DNA from: [Mycobacterium] manitobense
GTDB taxonomy: Bacteria > Actinomycetota > Actinomycetes > Mycobacteriales > Mycobacteriaceae
Length of the DNA: 64,000 bases
Direction of reading: 5' to 3'
Assembly (NCBI RefSeq): GCF_025821665.1
Contig: NZ_JACKSJ010000182.1
Coordinates: forward strand, 1 to 64,000
The position numbers and the translations under genes were made by a program. The notes beneath the pieces are model-generated. The model saw only the letters and a list, made by a program, of their open reading frames with translations, had not been told where the DNA came from and made no database searches. Shown here piece by piece: positions 23,945 through 31,460 of the stretch (position 1 is the stretch's first letter; each line of letters starts with the position of its first letter).

Positions 23945-24805
23945 GTGGAGCTCGAGTACATGGAACTGCACGGCGAGCGGGTGGCCTACCGCGACGCCGG
24001 CGAGGGCGAGACGCTCCTGCTGATCCACGGGATGGCGGGCAGCTCGCAGACCTGGCGCGAGGTGATGCCCCGTCTGTCGCGGCACTACCGCGTCATCGCT
24101 CCCGACATGCTCGGCCACGGGCAGAGCGGGAAGCCCCGCACCGACTACTCGCTCGGCGCGTTCGCGGTCTGGTTGCGCGACTTCCTCGACGAGCTGGGCG
24201 TGGAGAGCGTCACCATCGTCGGCCACTCCCTGGGCGGCGGGATCGCGATGCAGTTCCTCTATCAGCACCCCGAGTACTGCAACCGGTTGGTGCTGATCAG
24301 CAGTGGCGGCCTTGGCCAGGACGTGGGCTGGATCCTGCGGCTGTTGTCCGCCCCGGGCGCTGAGCTCGTGATGCCCGTGATCGCGCCGTCCCCGGTGCTG
24401 GCCGCGGGGAACAAGGTGCGGTCCTGGCTGAGCTCAGCCGGGCTGCGGTCACCGCGGGGCGCCGAGATCTGGAACGCCTACTCGTCGTTCGCCGACCGCC
24501 AGACCAGGGACGCCTTCCTCAAGACGCTTCGCTCGGTGGTCGACTACCGCGGACAGGCGGTCAGCGCACTGAGCCGGCTGCAGTTGCGCACCGAGCTGCC
24601 GTCGCTGGCCATCTGGGGTGAACGCGACGAGATTATCCCGGTCCAGCACGCGCACGATGCTCAGGCGGTGCGGCCGGGCAACCGCCTCGAGGTGTTGCCC
24701 GACGTCGGGCACTTCGCCCACGTCGAGGCGCCCAGTCAGGTCATCGACCTGATCGAGGATTTCATCGCCACGACCACCCCGGCCCTGCGGACCGCCGGTC
24801 GCTGA
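23945..24805 (+). CDS. alpha/beta hydrolase
   Basis: A 286-residue alpha/beta hydrolase with oxyanion-hole strand LLLIHGMAGSSQTWRE, nucleophile elbow IVGHSLGGGIAMQF (Ser near residue 99), acid in WGERDEIIPVQ and histidine in PDVGHFAHVEAP. The triad is complete. Its look is close to mycobacterial meta-cleavage hydrolases and lipid esterases, but nothing shows the substrate. GTG at 23945 follows a GAGGAGG ribosome site. A palindromic operator lies about 40 bases upstream. Confidence 0.87.
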   Translation: MELEYMELHGERVAYRDAGEGETLLLIHGMAGSSQTWREVMPRLSRHYRVIAPDMLGHGQSGKPRTDYSLGAFAVWLRDFLDELGVESVTIVGHSLGGGIAMQFLYQHPEYCNRLVLISSGGLGQDVGWILRLLSAPGAELVMPVIAPSPVLAAGNKVRSWLSSAGLRSPRGAEIWNAYSSFADRQTRDAFLKTLRSVVDYRGQAVSALSRLQLRTELPSLAIWGERDEIIPVQHAHDAQAVRPGNRLEVLPDVGHFAHVEAPSQVIDLIEDFIATTTPALRTAGR

Positions 24806-24808
24806 GTC

Positions 24809-25042
24809 CTACCAGTGGTTGACCTTGCCCGGATTGACCGGCCAGTGTCCCGGAGGACCGTTGAACGGCCACGGCCCGTCCTTGAGATGACCCGGCGGCG
24901 GCAGACACCCGGGCCCCGGCGGATCGATCCACGGCGCGAAGCAACCGCGGGGGTCCGCACCTGCGGGGGCGACCGGGTTCACCACCGCCCCGGCGGCGAG
25001 CAGCCCGGCCATCATGGCGCCGGCGGCAATTTTCTTGATCAC
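24809..25042 (-). CDS. small secreted Pro/Gly/Trp-rich protein
   Basis: A 77-residue exported protein: signal peptide MIKKIAAGAMMAGLLAAGAV, cut near PAGA-DPRG, then a 46-residue mature part rich in Pro, Gly and Trp with two cysteines (RGCFAPWIDPP and GCLPPPGH). It is similar in style to many short mycobacterial exported proteins of unknown role. GTG at 25042 follows a strong GGAGGTG ribosome site. Confidence 0.7.
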   Translation of the reverse strand: MIKKIAAGAMMAGLLAAGAVVNPVAPAGADPRGCFAPWIDPPGPGCLPPPGHLKDGPWPFNGPPGHWPVNPGKVNHW

Positions 25043-25252
25043 GATGCACCTCCTCGAGCAGACGCTCGTTGAGTCGGATCCCGACCTCTGCGAATACCCA
25101 CATCACCGCGTTGCCACGCCGCTTGCGGACCTGCAGTTCAGATAAGTGTTCTTACAACTGCCGATTCCCGATCCGCCCTGGACCCCGGGCTGATACTCGA
25201 AACGGCGGCGAGTGGTCTGACTGATCCGAGAGCCCGACATTTGCGACTCCCT

Positions 25253-25304
25253 AGACCGGCCACGGCCAGTTGCGGCTCAGACCGGCCGCGGCCAGGTGCG
25301 GCCG
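25253..25304. repeat. 26-base tandem direct repeat upstream of a SnoaL-like gene
   Basis: Two adjacent 26-base copies (25253-25278 and 25279-25304) agree at 22 of 26 positions. Both begin AGACCGGCC and carry CGGCCAG. They lie 26 bases before the start at 25330. They may be a regulatory duplication or a chance tandem event. The rest of the 25043-25329 gap shows nothing else clear. Confidence 0.6.
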
Positions 25305-25329
25305 GCGATCGCAGGAAGGAAGTCGGGAG

Positions 25330-25728
25330 ATGTCGGACGAGACGGAACGCAATATCGAGGTGATCAAGAGGGGTTACGAGGCCTTCGCGGCCGGTGATGT
25401 CGACACGGTGATGAGCCTGTTCGACGACGATCTCGAGTGGATCCAGCCGGGCAACAGCGCGGTCAGCGGTACCTACCACGGCAAGGCCGAGCTCGGGGAA
25501 CTGCTCGGCCGGATGGCGGAGAAACAGACCACGGTGAAGGTGAACCGCCTGCTGGGCGACGGAGACACGGTGGTCGCGCTCACCGACGTCACCTCTGACG
25601 GTGAGCTCAGCCACGACGCGGACGTGTTCACGCTGCGCGAGGGGAAGACCGTTCGGGTCGAGATCTACGCCGACACGGCGATGATGGAGCGCGTCTACGG
25701 CACCAAGGAGGTGTCGGCGACCGGGTAG
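25330..25728 (+). CDS. SnoaL-like / nuclear transport factor 2 family protein
   Basis: A 132-residue NTF2-fold protein: RNIEVIKRGYEAFAAGDVDT, VMSLFDDDLEWIQPG, GTYHGKAELGELL, and a final VRVEIYADTAMMERVYG strand. This is the branch also described as ketosteroid isomerase-related or YesE-like, without a known reaction. The ATG at 25330 follows GGAAGGAAGTCGGGAG, which provides the ribosome site. Confidence 0.83.
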   Translation: MSDETERNIEVIKRGYEAFAAGDVDTVMSLFDDDLEWIQPGNSAVSGTYHGKAELGELLGRMAEKQTTVKVNRLLGDGDTVVALTDVTSDGELSHDADVFTLREGKTVRVEIYADTAMMERVYGTKEVSATG

Positions 25729-25746
25729 CCGCCCGCGGGGGCCGCG

Positions 25747-26163
25747 CTAGTCCCGCGCGGCCGCGCCGGTCGTAGGGACCGGCCGGCTGATCGCGGGTCC
25801 TCGACGCGCGGCCCCCCACAGCCCCACCCCGATGCCGACGACCGCACCGCCGAGTCCGATGATCTGCTGGCCGCGCTTGAGGTCGTCGTGCACGCTCATG
25901 CCGCCGAGCAGGTCGGCGGCGTCGGCACCACCGGAGGCGAGGAACCAGCCCCGGGTGTCGCGTCCCCGCAGGCCCGCAGCCAGGAGCAGGCCGCCGATCA
26001 GGGCGTCGCGATAGCCCATGGACCGCAACAGGAGTCGCGCCGAGGGTCCCGGATCGTCGGGCTCTCCCCACAGCCGGTTGGCCCGCAGCGGGTCGGCGAG
26101 GAACGACACGCCGGATGCCAGCCGGATGCTGCCTGCGACGACAGCGGCTCGGTCGATGATCAT
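25747..26163 (-). CDS. small membrane protein (DUF4267-like)
   Basis: A 138-residue protein with two to four hydrophobic segments (AAVVAGSIRLASGVSFLA, YRDALIGGLLLAAGL, IIGLGGAVVGIGVGLWGAA). The pattern LRANRLWG...RSMGYRDALIGGLLL resembles DUF4267-type membrane proteins. Its function is unknown. It converges on the SnoaL-like gene with an 18-base gap. The start at 26163 is fixed by a -10 box seven bases upstream. Confidence 0.65.
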   Translation of the reverse strand: MIIDRAAVVAGSIRLASGVSFLADPLRANRLWGEPDDPGPSARLLLRSMGYRDALIGGLLLAAGLRGRDTRGWFLASGGADAADLLGGMSVHDDLKRGQQIIGLGGAVVGIGVGLWGAARRGPAISRPVPTTGAAARD

Positions 26164-26170
26164 GAGGGGC

Positions 26171-26176
26171 AGCCTA
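26171..26176 (-). promoter_or_regulatory. -10 box TAGGCT for the small membrane protein
   Basis: TAGGCT ends seven bases before the ATG at 26163, so the mRNA is probably leaderless. Confidence 0.45.
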
Positions 26177-26210
26177 TGACCAACGACCCGCCGGGATGCT
26201 CAGAACGCGC

Positions 26211-28580
26211 TCACCTGCCGAAACCGGCGTCGCGCAGCGCCTGCGCCATCGACCCGGCGGGCCGGGCCGGCTCGCGGCGACCGGAATCCTTGCCGCGGAC
26301 CGGGTTCCGGCGCTCCTGACCATTCCGGCTGCCGGCATCGCGGCGCGGCGCCGCAGAGTCCCCGCGCGGGCTGCGCCCGCCCCGGCCCTGCTCCGGCGCG
26401 TCCTTCAGCCGCATCGTCAGTGCGATGCGCTGGCGGTCGAGGTCGACGTCGACCACCTTCACCCGGACCACCTGCCCCGACCGCACCAACTCGTGCGGGT
26501 CGGACACGAAGCGGTCGGCCAACGCGGAGACGTGCACCAGGCCGTCCTGGTGGACGCCCACGTCCACGAAGGCACCGAACGCCGCGACATTGGTCACCAC
26601 ACCTTCGAGCACCATGCCGGCCTTCAGGTCGGCCACCTTCTCGACACCGGCGGCGAAGGTGGCGGTGGTGAAGGCCGGACGCGGGTCTCGGCCCGGCTTC
26701 TCCAGTTCGGCGATGATGTCGGTGACGGTGGGCACGCCGAACCGGTCGTCGGCGAAATCGGCGGGTGCGAGCGAGCGCAGCGTGCGTGCGTCGCCGATCA
26801 GCTCGGCGAGCGTGACCTTCGAGCGGTCCAGGATCTTACGCACCACCGGGTACGACTCGGGGTGCACACCAGAGGCGTCGAGCGGGTCGTCGCCGCCGGT
26901 GATCCGCAGGAATCCCGCGCACAGCTCGAAGGCCTTGGGCCCCAGCCGCGGCACGTCGAGCAGCGCTTTGCGGTGCGGGAAGGGTCCGGTCTTCTCGCGG
27001 TGGCTGACGATCGCCTCGGCGAGTGACTCGCTGACGCCGGAGACCCGGGCGAGCAGCGGCACCGACGCGGTGTTCAGGTCGACGCCCACCGCGTTCACCG
27101 CGTCCTCGACCACGGCGTCGAGGCTGCGGGCGAGGGTGCCGGGCGTGACGTCGTGCTGGTATTGACCGACACCGATGGACTTCGGTTCGATCTTGACCAG
27201 TTCGGCCAGCGGATCCTGCAGCCGCCGCGCGATCGACACCGCGCCGCGCAGTGTCACGTCGAGGGCGGGCAGCTCCCGGGCGGCATATGCCGAGGCCGAG
27301 TACACCGACGCGCCCGCCTCGCTGACCATCGCCTTGACCGGCGCGTCAGCACCCGAGGCGCGGATGTCGGCGATCAATTCGGTTGCCAGGGCGTCGGTCT
27401 CGCGTGACGCGGTGCCGTTGCCGACCGCGATCAGGGTCACCTTGTGACGGGCGACCAGGGCAGCCAGGGTGGCCTTGGCGATGTCCCATTGCTTCTGCGG
27501 CTGGTGCGGATAGATCGCACAGGTGTCGAGCACTTTGCCGGTGCCGTCCACCACCGCGACCTTGACGCCGGTCCGGAAACCGGGGTCGAGGCCGAGCGTG
27601 GTGCGCGCCCCCGCCGGCGCGGCCAGCAGCAGGTCCTTGAGGTTGCGTGCGAACACCGCCACCGCGTCCTCCTCGGCGCGCTGCCGTAGTTTGATCCGCG
27701 CGTCCACCGAGGCCGAGAACATCAGCCGGGTGCGCCAGGCCGTCCGCACCGTGGCGGCCAGCCACGGTGTCGCAGGTGCCGCCGCACCCATGTCGACACC
27801 GAGCGTGCGGGCGATCATCGCCTGGTAGGCGTCGTCCTCGCCGCCGTCGAAGGTCAGCGACAGCGCCTCCTCCTTCTCTCCCCGCAGCACGGCGAGCACC
27901 CGGTGGGACGGCATCTTCTCCAGCGGTTCGGCGAAGTCGAAGTAGTCTCGGAACTTCTGCGCCGCTGGGGTTTTCGCAGCGTCCTCCGACCAGGGCCGGG
28001 TGCGCAGGGAGCCATCGGCCCAGAACTTGGTGCGGATCGCGCCGACCAGTTCGGCGTCCTCGGCGGCACGTTCGACGAGGATGTGCCGCGCGCCGTCGAG
28101 GGCGGCGGCCACGTCGGGGACCGCGTCGCCGAGGTGGTCGGCGGCCAGTGTCTCCGGCACCTGCCCGGGGTCGGCCAGGAGCCGGTCGGCCAGCGGTTCG
28201 AGACCCGCCTCGCGGGCGATCTGTGCCTTGGTGCGCCGCTTGGGCTTGTAGGGCAGGTAGATGTCCTCGACCCGCGACTTGGTGTCGGCGGCCAGCAGCG
28301 CCGCCCGCAGGTCGTCGGTGAGCTTGCCCTGCTCTTCGATGGAGGCCAGCACGGTGGCGCGCCGCTGGTCGAGCTCGCGCAGGTAGCTCAGACGCTCCTC
28401 GAGGGTCCGCAGCTGGGTATCGTCGAGGCTGCCGGTGACCTCCTTGCGGTACCGCGCGATGAACGGGACGGTCGCACCCTCGTCGAGCAGCCGGACGGCG
28501 GCCGCCACCTGGGCCTCCCGTACGGCGAGTTCCTCAGCGAGACGGGCGTTTACCGATACGACAGCAGGGCTCGAAGTCAC
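26211..28580 (-). CDS. tex: Tex-family S1 RNA-binding protein (transcription accessory protein)
   Basis: A 789-residue Tex homologue, of normal length. It has the N-terminal helical region (VRLLDEGATVPFIARYRKEV near residue 30), the YqgF/RNase H-like domain (TTLGLDPGFRTGVKVAVVD near 325), tandem helix-hairpin-helix repeats (ASVPLLARVSGVSESLAEAI) and a C-terminal S1 domain near residue 640 (GMVLEGVVTNVAAFGAFVDV). A 60-residue basic, disordered tail rich in Arg, Gly and Ser follows, common in mycobacterial RNA-binding proteins. Tex binds nucleic acid and affects transcription and RNA decay. The GTG at 28580 has a leaderless -10 box. Confidence 0.95.
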   Translation of the reverse strand: MTSSPAVVSVNARLAEELAVREAQVAAAVRLLDEGATVPFIARYRKEVTGSLDDTQLRTLEERLSYLRELDQRRATVLASIEEQGKLTDDLRAALLAADTKSRVEDIYLPYKPKRRTKAQIAREAGLEPLADRLLADPGQVPETLAADHLGDAVPDVAAALDGARHILVERAAEDAELVGAIRTKFWADGSLRTRPWSEDAAKTPAAQKFRDYFDFAEPLEKMPSHRVLAVLRGEKEEALSLTFDGGEDDAYQAMIARTLGVDMGAAAPATPWLAATVRTAWRTRLMFSASVDARIKLRQRAEEDAVAVFARNLKDLLLAAPAGARTTLGLDPGFRTGVKVAVVDGTGKVLDTCAIYPHQPQKQWDIAKATLAALVARHKVTLIAVGNGTASRETDALATELIADIRASGADAPVKAMVSEAGASVYSASAYAARELPALDVTLRGAVSIARRLQDPLAELVKIEPKSIGVGQYQHDVTPGTLARSLDAVVEDAVNAVGVDLNTASVPLLARVSGVSESLAEAIVSHREKTGPFPHRKALLDVPRLGPKAFELCAGFLRITGGDDPLDASGVHPESYPVVRKILDRSKVTLAELIGDARTLRSLAPADFADDRFGVPTVTDIIAELEKPGRDPRPAFTTATFAAGVEKVADLKAGMVLEGVVTNVAAFGAFVDVGVHQDGLVHVSALADRFVSDPHELVRSGQVVRVKVVDVDLDRQRIALTMRLKDAPEQGRGGRSPRGDSAAPRRDAGSRNGQERRNPVRGKDSGRREPARPAGSMAQALRDAGFGR

Positions 28581-28586
28581 GCCGAG

Positions 28587-28592
28587 ACCCTA
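28587..28592 (-). promoter_or_regulatory. -10 box TAGGGT for tex
   Basis: TAGGGT ends six bases before the GTG at 28580. It supports this GTG as the start of the leaderless tex mRNA. Confidence 0.5.
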
Positions 28593-28647
28593 CCGAACGC
28601 CGCCGACATGTCACGGCGGGCGGCCGGGGCGTGTCGCGGCCGGCCGT

Positions 28648-28653
28648 TATCGT
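28648..28653 (+). promoter_or_regulatory. -10 box TATCGT for the 28660 gene
   Basis: TATCGT ends six bases before the ATG at 28660 and fixes that start. Together with the box at 28587 it makes the tex intergenic region a pair of divergent leaderless promoters. Confidence 0.5.
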
Positions 28654-28659
28654 CGGGCG

Positions 28660-29283
28660 ATGCCCCTGCAGAACCGGGTCACACCGGACGGAGACATCAT
28701 CGCCACCGAGGCGAGGGGCACGCTGATGGGAAACCGGGGCGTCCTGCACGACGCGGACCGCCGCATCATCCGAAGGTCGCGCAACCGGATGTGGTTGATC
28801 TGCCTACTCGAGTTCCGCGAGCGCAGGCGGTCGGTGATGACGCCGGGCAGCTACACCGAACTCTTCTTCCTCGACGAGGCCGTCGCGCTGGCCGCGGGTC
28901 ACCGGCCGTGCGCGGAGTGCCGCCGCGACCGGTACCGGGCGTTCCTCGACGCTTCGCGCGTCGGCGCCGGCCGGCCGGTCGCCGGCGCGAAGGATCTCGA
29001 TGCCCTGCTGGCCGCATCGCGGCGGGCGCCGCGCTCCAGCGCACTGGCTGCGGAGCTTCCCGACGGGGTGTTCGTCGACCTCGGCGGCCGGGATGGCGAC
29101 CGCGATCTCCGGCTGATGTGGGGCGGTGCGACGCACCGCTGGACGCCGGCCGGCTACGTCGATCGGGCACCGGTGTCCGCGGCAGCGGGCGAGGTGGCGG
29201 TGGTGACGCCGGCGTTGACGGTGGCGGCGTTGCGGCACGGCTACCGGGTGCAGGTGCATCCCACCGCGCACCGGTCCGGCTAG
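28660..29283 (+). CDS. conserved protein with CxxC motif, unknown function
   Basis: A 207-residue protein starting MPLQNRVTPDGDIIATEARG. The central segment GHRPCAECRRDRYRAFLDA is the best feature. Its Pro-Cys-x-x-Cys followed by basic residues recalls the zinc-binding part of Ada-type proteins, which hints at metal or nucleic acid binding, but the other ligands are not clear. A strand-rich second half follows (DGVFVDLGGRDGDRDLRLMW). The gene ends with a four-base overlap (CTAG) with the convergent acyltransferase gene. The family is not recognised. Confidence 0.7.
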   Translation: MPLQNRVTPDGDIIATEARGTLMGNRGVLHDADRRIIRRSRNRMWLICLLEFRERRRSVMTPGSYTELFFLDEAVALAAGHRPCAECRRDRYRAFLDASRVGAGRPVAGAKDLDALLAASRRAPRSSALAAELPDGVFVDLGGRDGDRDLRLMWGGATHRWTPAGYVDRAPVSAAAGEVAVVTPALTVAALRHGYRVQVHPTAHRSG

Positions 29284-30587
29284 GCCGCCGTGCGGCCCGC
29301 GCAGAGACGGGCGGCCGCGGCGGCGAGCAGGAAGCCGCCGAGGGTGACCCAGCCGGTGGCGCCCGCGAGTCCGTTCTTGGCCAGCAGCACCAGCGCGACG
29401 CCTGCGGCGCACACCAGCAGGCCCGCCGCCGTCGACCGCGCGCCGACGGGGCGAGCCGGGGCGTCCCACCACGGCAGGGGGCGGTGTTCCAGCGGTGACA
29501 ACACCCGGAAGGCGACGGCCATCACGACCGCGAAGACGAGTGCTCGCAGTGCCAGCAGGCCCCAGAAGTCCGGTGCGTGCACGTCGTAGGCGTCAAGGCC
29601 GAGGGCGTGCAGCAAGAAGGCGGCCACCGCGATCGCCGGGATGTGCCAGAGGTAGAGCGTCATCGCGCCACCGTTGCCCACCGCGACGGCGTGCCACACC
29701 CGCGGGCGGGCGGCCCACCGGCGGACGGGCCCGGCCGCGGCGATGAACGCGCAGGACATCCAGGTGCACTGCAGCGCGAGCAGCAGTGTCGGCGGCGACA
29801 CGTTCGACATGTGCTCGACACCGGTGACCACCAGTGCCACCTCGTACACACCGGTTGCCGCGAGCGCGATCTGGGCGCCGAGGGCGGCCGCGGCGGCGGC
29901 CAGGGCGGCGCGCCGACAGACGAGACCCCGCGCGTAGGCCACCCCGAGCACGATCGGGATCAGCCAGACGATCAGGAAGTTGGCGACACCCGCGGTCGGG
30001 GTGCCGGCGGCGACCCGGATGGCGTCGACGGCGGCCGCGGCGACGAGCAGCGAGGCGACCAGCGCCGTGGCCGAGCGGCCCGACCGCAGCCGCGTCAGCA
30101 CCGGGACGAAGGCGAGGGTGACGAGGTAGACGCCGAGGAACCAGAGCAGCGCAACGGATTCGCGTCCGAGCCGGTCGGCCGATTCGCCGCCGAGCGTGAC
30201 GCGCACGACGAGCAGTCCCAGCGACCACATAGCGAGATACCAGAACGCCGGCCGGCAGAGCCGTTGGGTCCTGGCGAACAACCAGCCACCCCAGACGGCG
30301 CCGGACCGCCAACCGTAGGCCCCCGCGGCGCCGCCGGCGAGGAAGAACAGCGGCATGACCTGGACGACCCAGGTGACGGGCTGGATGTCGGGCAGGGCCC
30401 CGAGCAGGTTGCCGATGCGGACACCACTGCTGTCGATGGTGGCCAGCAGCAGGGCGCAGTGCCCGAACATCACCACGACCAGTGCGGCGAGGCGGGCGAC
30501 GTCCACCGCGCGGTCGCGGCCGGGTTTGGTGACGTCACCGGCGAGCGCGTCGGCCGTGGGCTGGATGAGCGACATGTTCATCAGCAT
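29280..30587 (-). CDS. acyltransferase 3 family membrane protein
   Basis: A 435-residue membrane protein of the acyltransferase-3 (OafA/YrhL-like) family, with about ten to eleven helices. The catalytic-type start is DRAVDVARLAALVVVMFGHC (Arg and His near residues 26-43), then VMPLFFLAGGAAGAYGWR and WFLGVYLVTLAFVPVL. Family members transfer acetyl or other acyl groups to envelope sugars or lipids. The first Met at 30587 is used. Met at 30581 and 30575 are possible. Confidence 0.83.
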   Translation of the reverse strand: MLMNMSLIQPTADALAGDVTKPGRDRAVDVARLAALVVVMFGHCALLLATIDSSGVRIGNLLGALPDIQPVTWVVQVMPLFFLAGGAAGAYGWRSGAVWGGWLFARTQRLCRPAFWYLAMWSLGLLVVRVTLGGESADRLGRESVALLWFLGVYLVTLAFVPVLTRLRSGRSATALVASLLVAAAAVDAIRVAAGTPTAGVANFLIVWLIPIVLGVAYARGLVCRRAALAAAAAALGAQIALAATGVYEVALVVTGVEHMSNVSPPTLLLALQCTWMSCAFIAAAGPVRRWAARPRVWHAVAVGNGGAMTLYLWHIPAIAVAAFLLHALGLDAYDVHAPDFWGLLALRALVFAVVMAVAFRVLSPLEHRPLPWWDAPARPVGARSTAAGLLVCAAGVALVLLAKNGLAGATGWVTLGGFLLAAAAARLCAGRTAA

Positions 30588-30748
30588 GCCCGGTGGCAGG
30601 CGGTCAGGGGATGAGTAGAGCTACGCAACCTGCCGACGTCCGTTCACATGTCGAGTAGCGCACTACTCACGACCTGCCACGCGCGACGGCAGACACTCGA
30701 GGCAGCCCATCCCCGGGGTCGGGGTGTGAACGAGAGAAAGGTGTCGCC
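30588..30748. promoter_or_regulatory. intergenic region before the protease module with related inverted repeats
   Basis: This 161-base gap holds GTAG-AG-CTAC (30615-30624) and GAGTAG-CGCA-CTACTC (30653-30668), both perfect inverted repeats. The hexamer GAGTAG occurs in both, 40 bases apart (30613 and 30653). They are candidate binding sites for a regulator of the downstream metzincin-caspase pair. A ribosome site (AGAAAGG) lies just before the ATG at 30749. Confidence 0.4.
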
Positions 30749-31435
30749 ATGACCGAGGAGAACGCACGCCACTTCTGCATGGTGCCCGTGCCCGGGCAGG
30801 TCCAGGGGAAGACGAAGGCCGCGATCCTGAACGAGTTCCGTTGGGAACCCGGGACCCAGATCACCGTGGCCTTCCTGGAGGGCGATCCGGATCTGCGGCG
30901 GCGTGTCGCCGAGGTGGCCAAGACGTGGACGGGACCGCAGATGGCCAACCTGGACCTGAAGTTCGTCGACGGTGAGGACGCCGACATCCGCGTCGCGTTC
31001 GAGCAGGGCGACGGGTCGTGGTCCTACCTCGGCACCATGTCCAAGGACATTCCCCCGTCGCAGCCGACGATGAACTTCGGCTGGCTCACCCCGGATTCCG
31101 CGGAGTCCGAACTACGGGTGGTGCTGCACGAATTCGGGCATGCGCTCGGCCTGATCCACGAGCACCAGAATCCGATCGGGTCGATCAACTGGAACCGCGC
31201 CGCGGTGATCGCCGACCTGTCCGGCCCGCCCAACAGGTGGGACGAGGCGACCATCGAGCACAACATCTTCAAGAAGTACGACCCGGCCGAGGTGGACGCC
31301 ACCGACGTCGACAACCGCTCGATCATGATGTATCCGATTCCGGCCGCATGGACCACCGACGGGTTCTCCGCAGGCCTCAACCGCACTCTGTCCGAGACGG
31401 ACAAGGAGTTCATCCACGACGCGTACCCGTGGTGA
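30749..31435 (+). CDS. metzincin-type zinc metalloprotease without signal peptide
   Basis: A 228-residue zinc protease. The zinc motif HEFGHALGLIH at residues 127-137 is a full HExxHxxGxxH, and a Met-turn (SIMMYPIP near residue 195) completes the metzincin signature of astacin, matrixin and related M12/M10 peptidases. The catalytic domain starts near residue 37 (TQITVAFLEGDPDLRRRVAE). There is no signal peptide or visible propeptide, so it should act in the cytosol or be exported without Sec. It is followed after 25 bases by a caspase-like gene, probably in one operon. Confidence 0.88.
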   Translation: MTEENARHFCMVPVPGQVQGKTKAAILNEFRWEPGTQITVAFLEGDPDLRRRVAEVAKTWTGPQMANLDLKFVDGEDADIRVAFEQGDGSWSYLGTMSKDIPPSQPTMNFGWLTPDSAESELRVVLHEFGHALGLIHEHQNPIGSINWNRAAVIADLSGPPNRWDEATIEHNIFKKYDPAEVDATDVDNRSIMMYPIPAAWTTDGFSAGLNRTLSETDKEFIHDAYPW

Positions 31436-31460
31436 GCGACCGCGGCAGGGAGACACAGCC

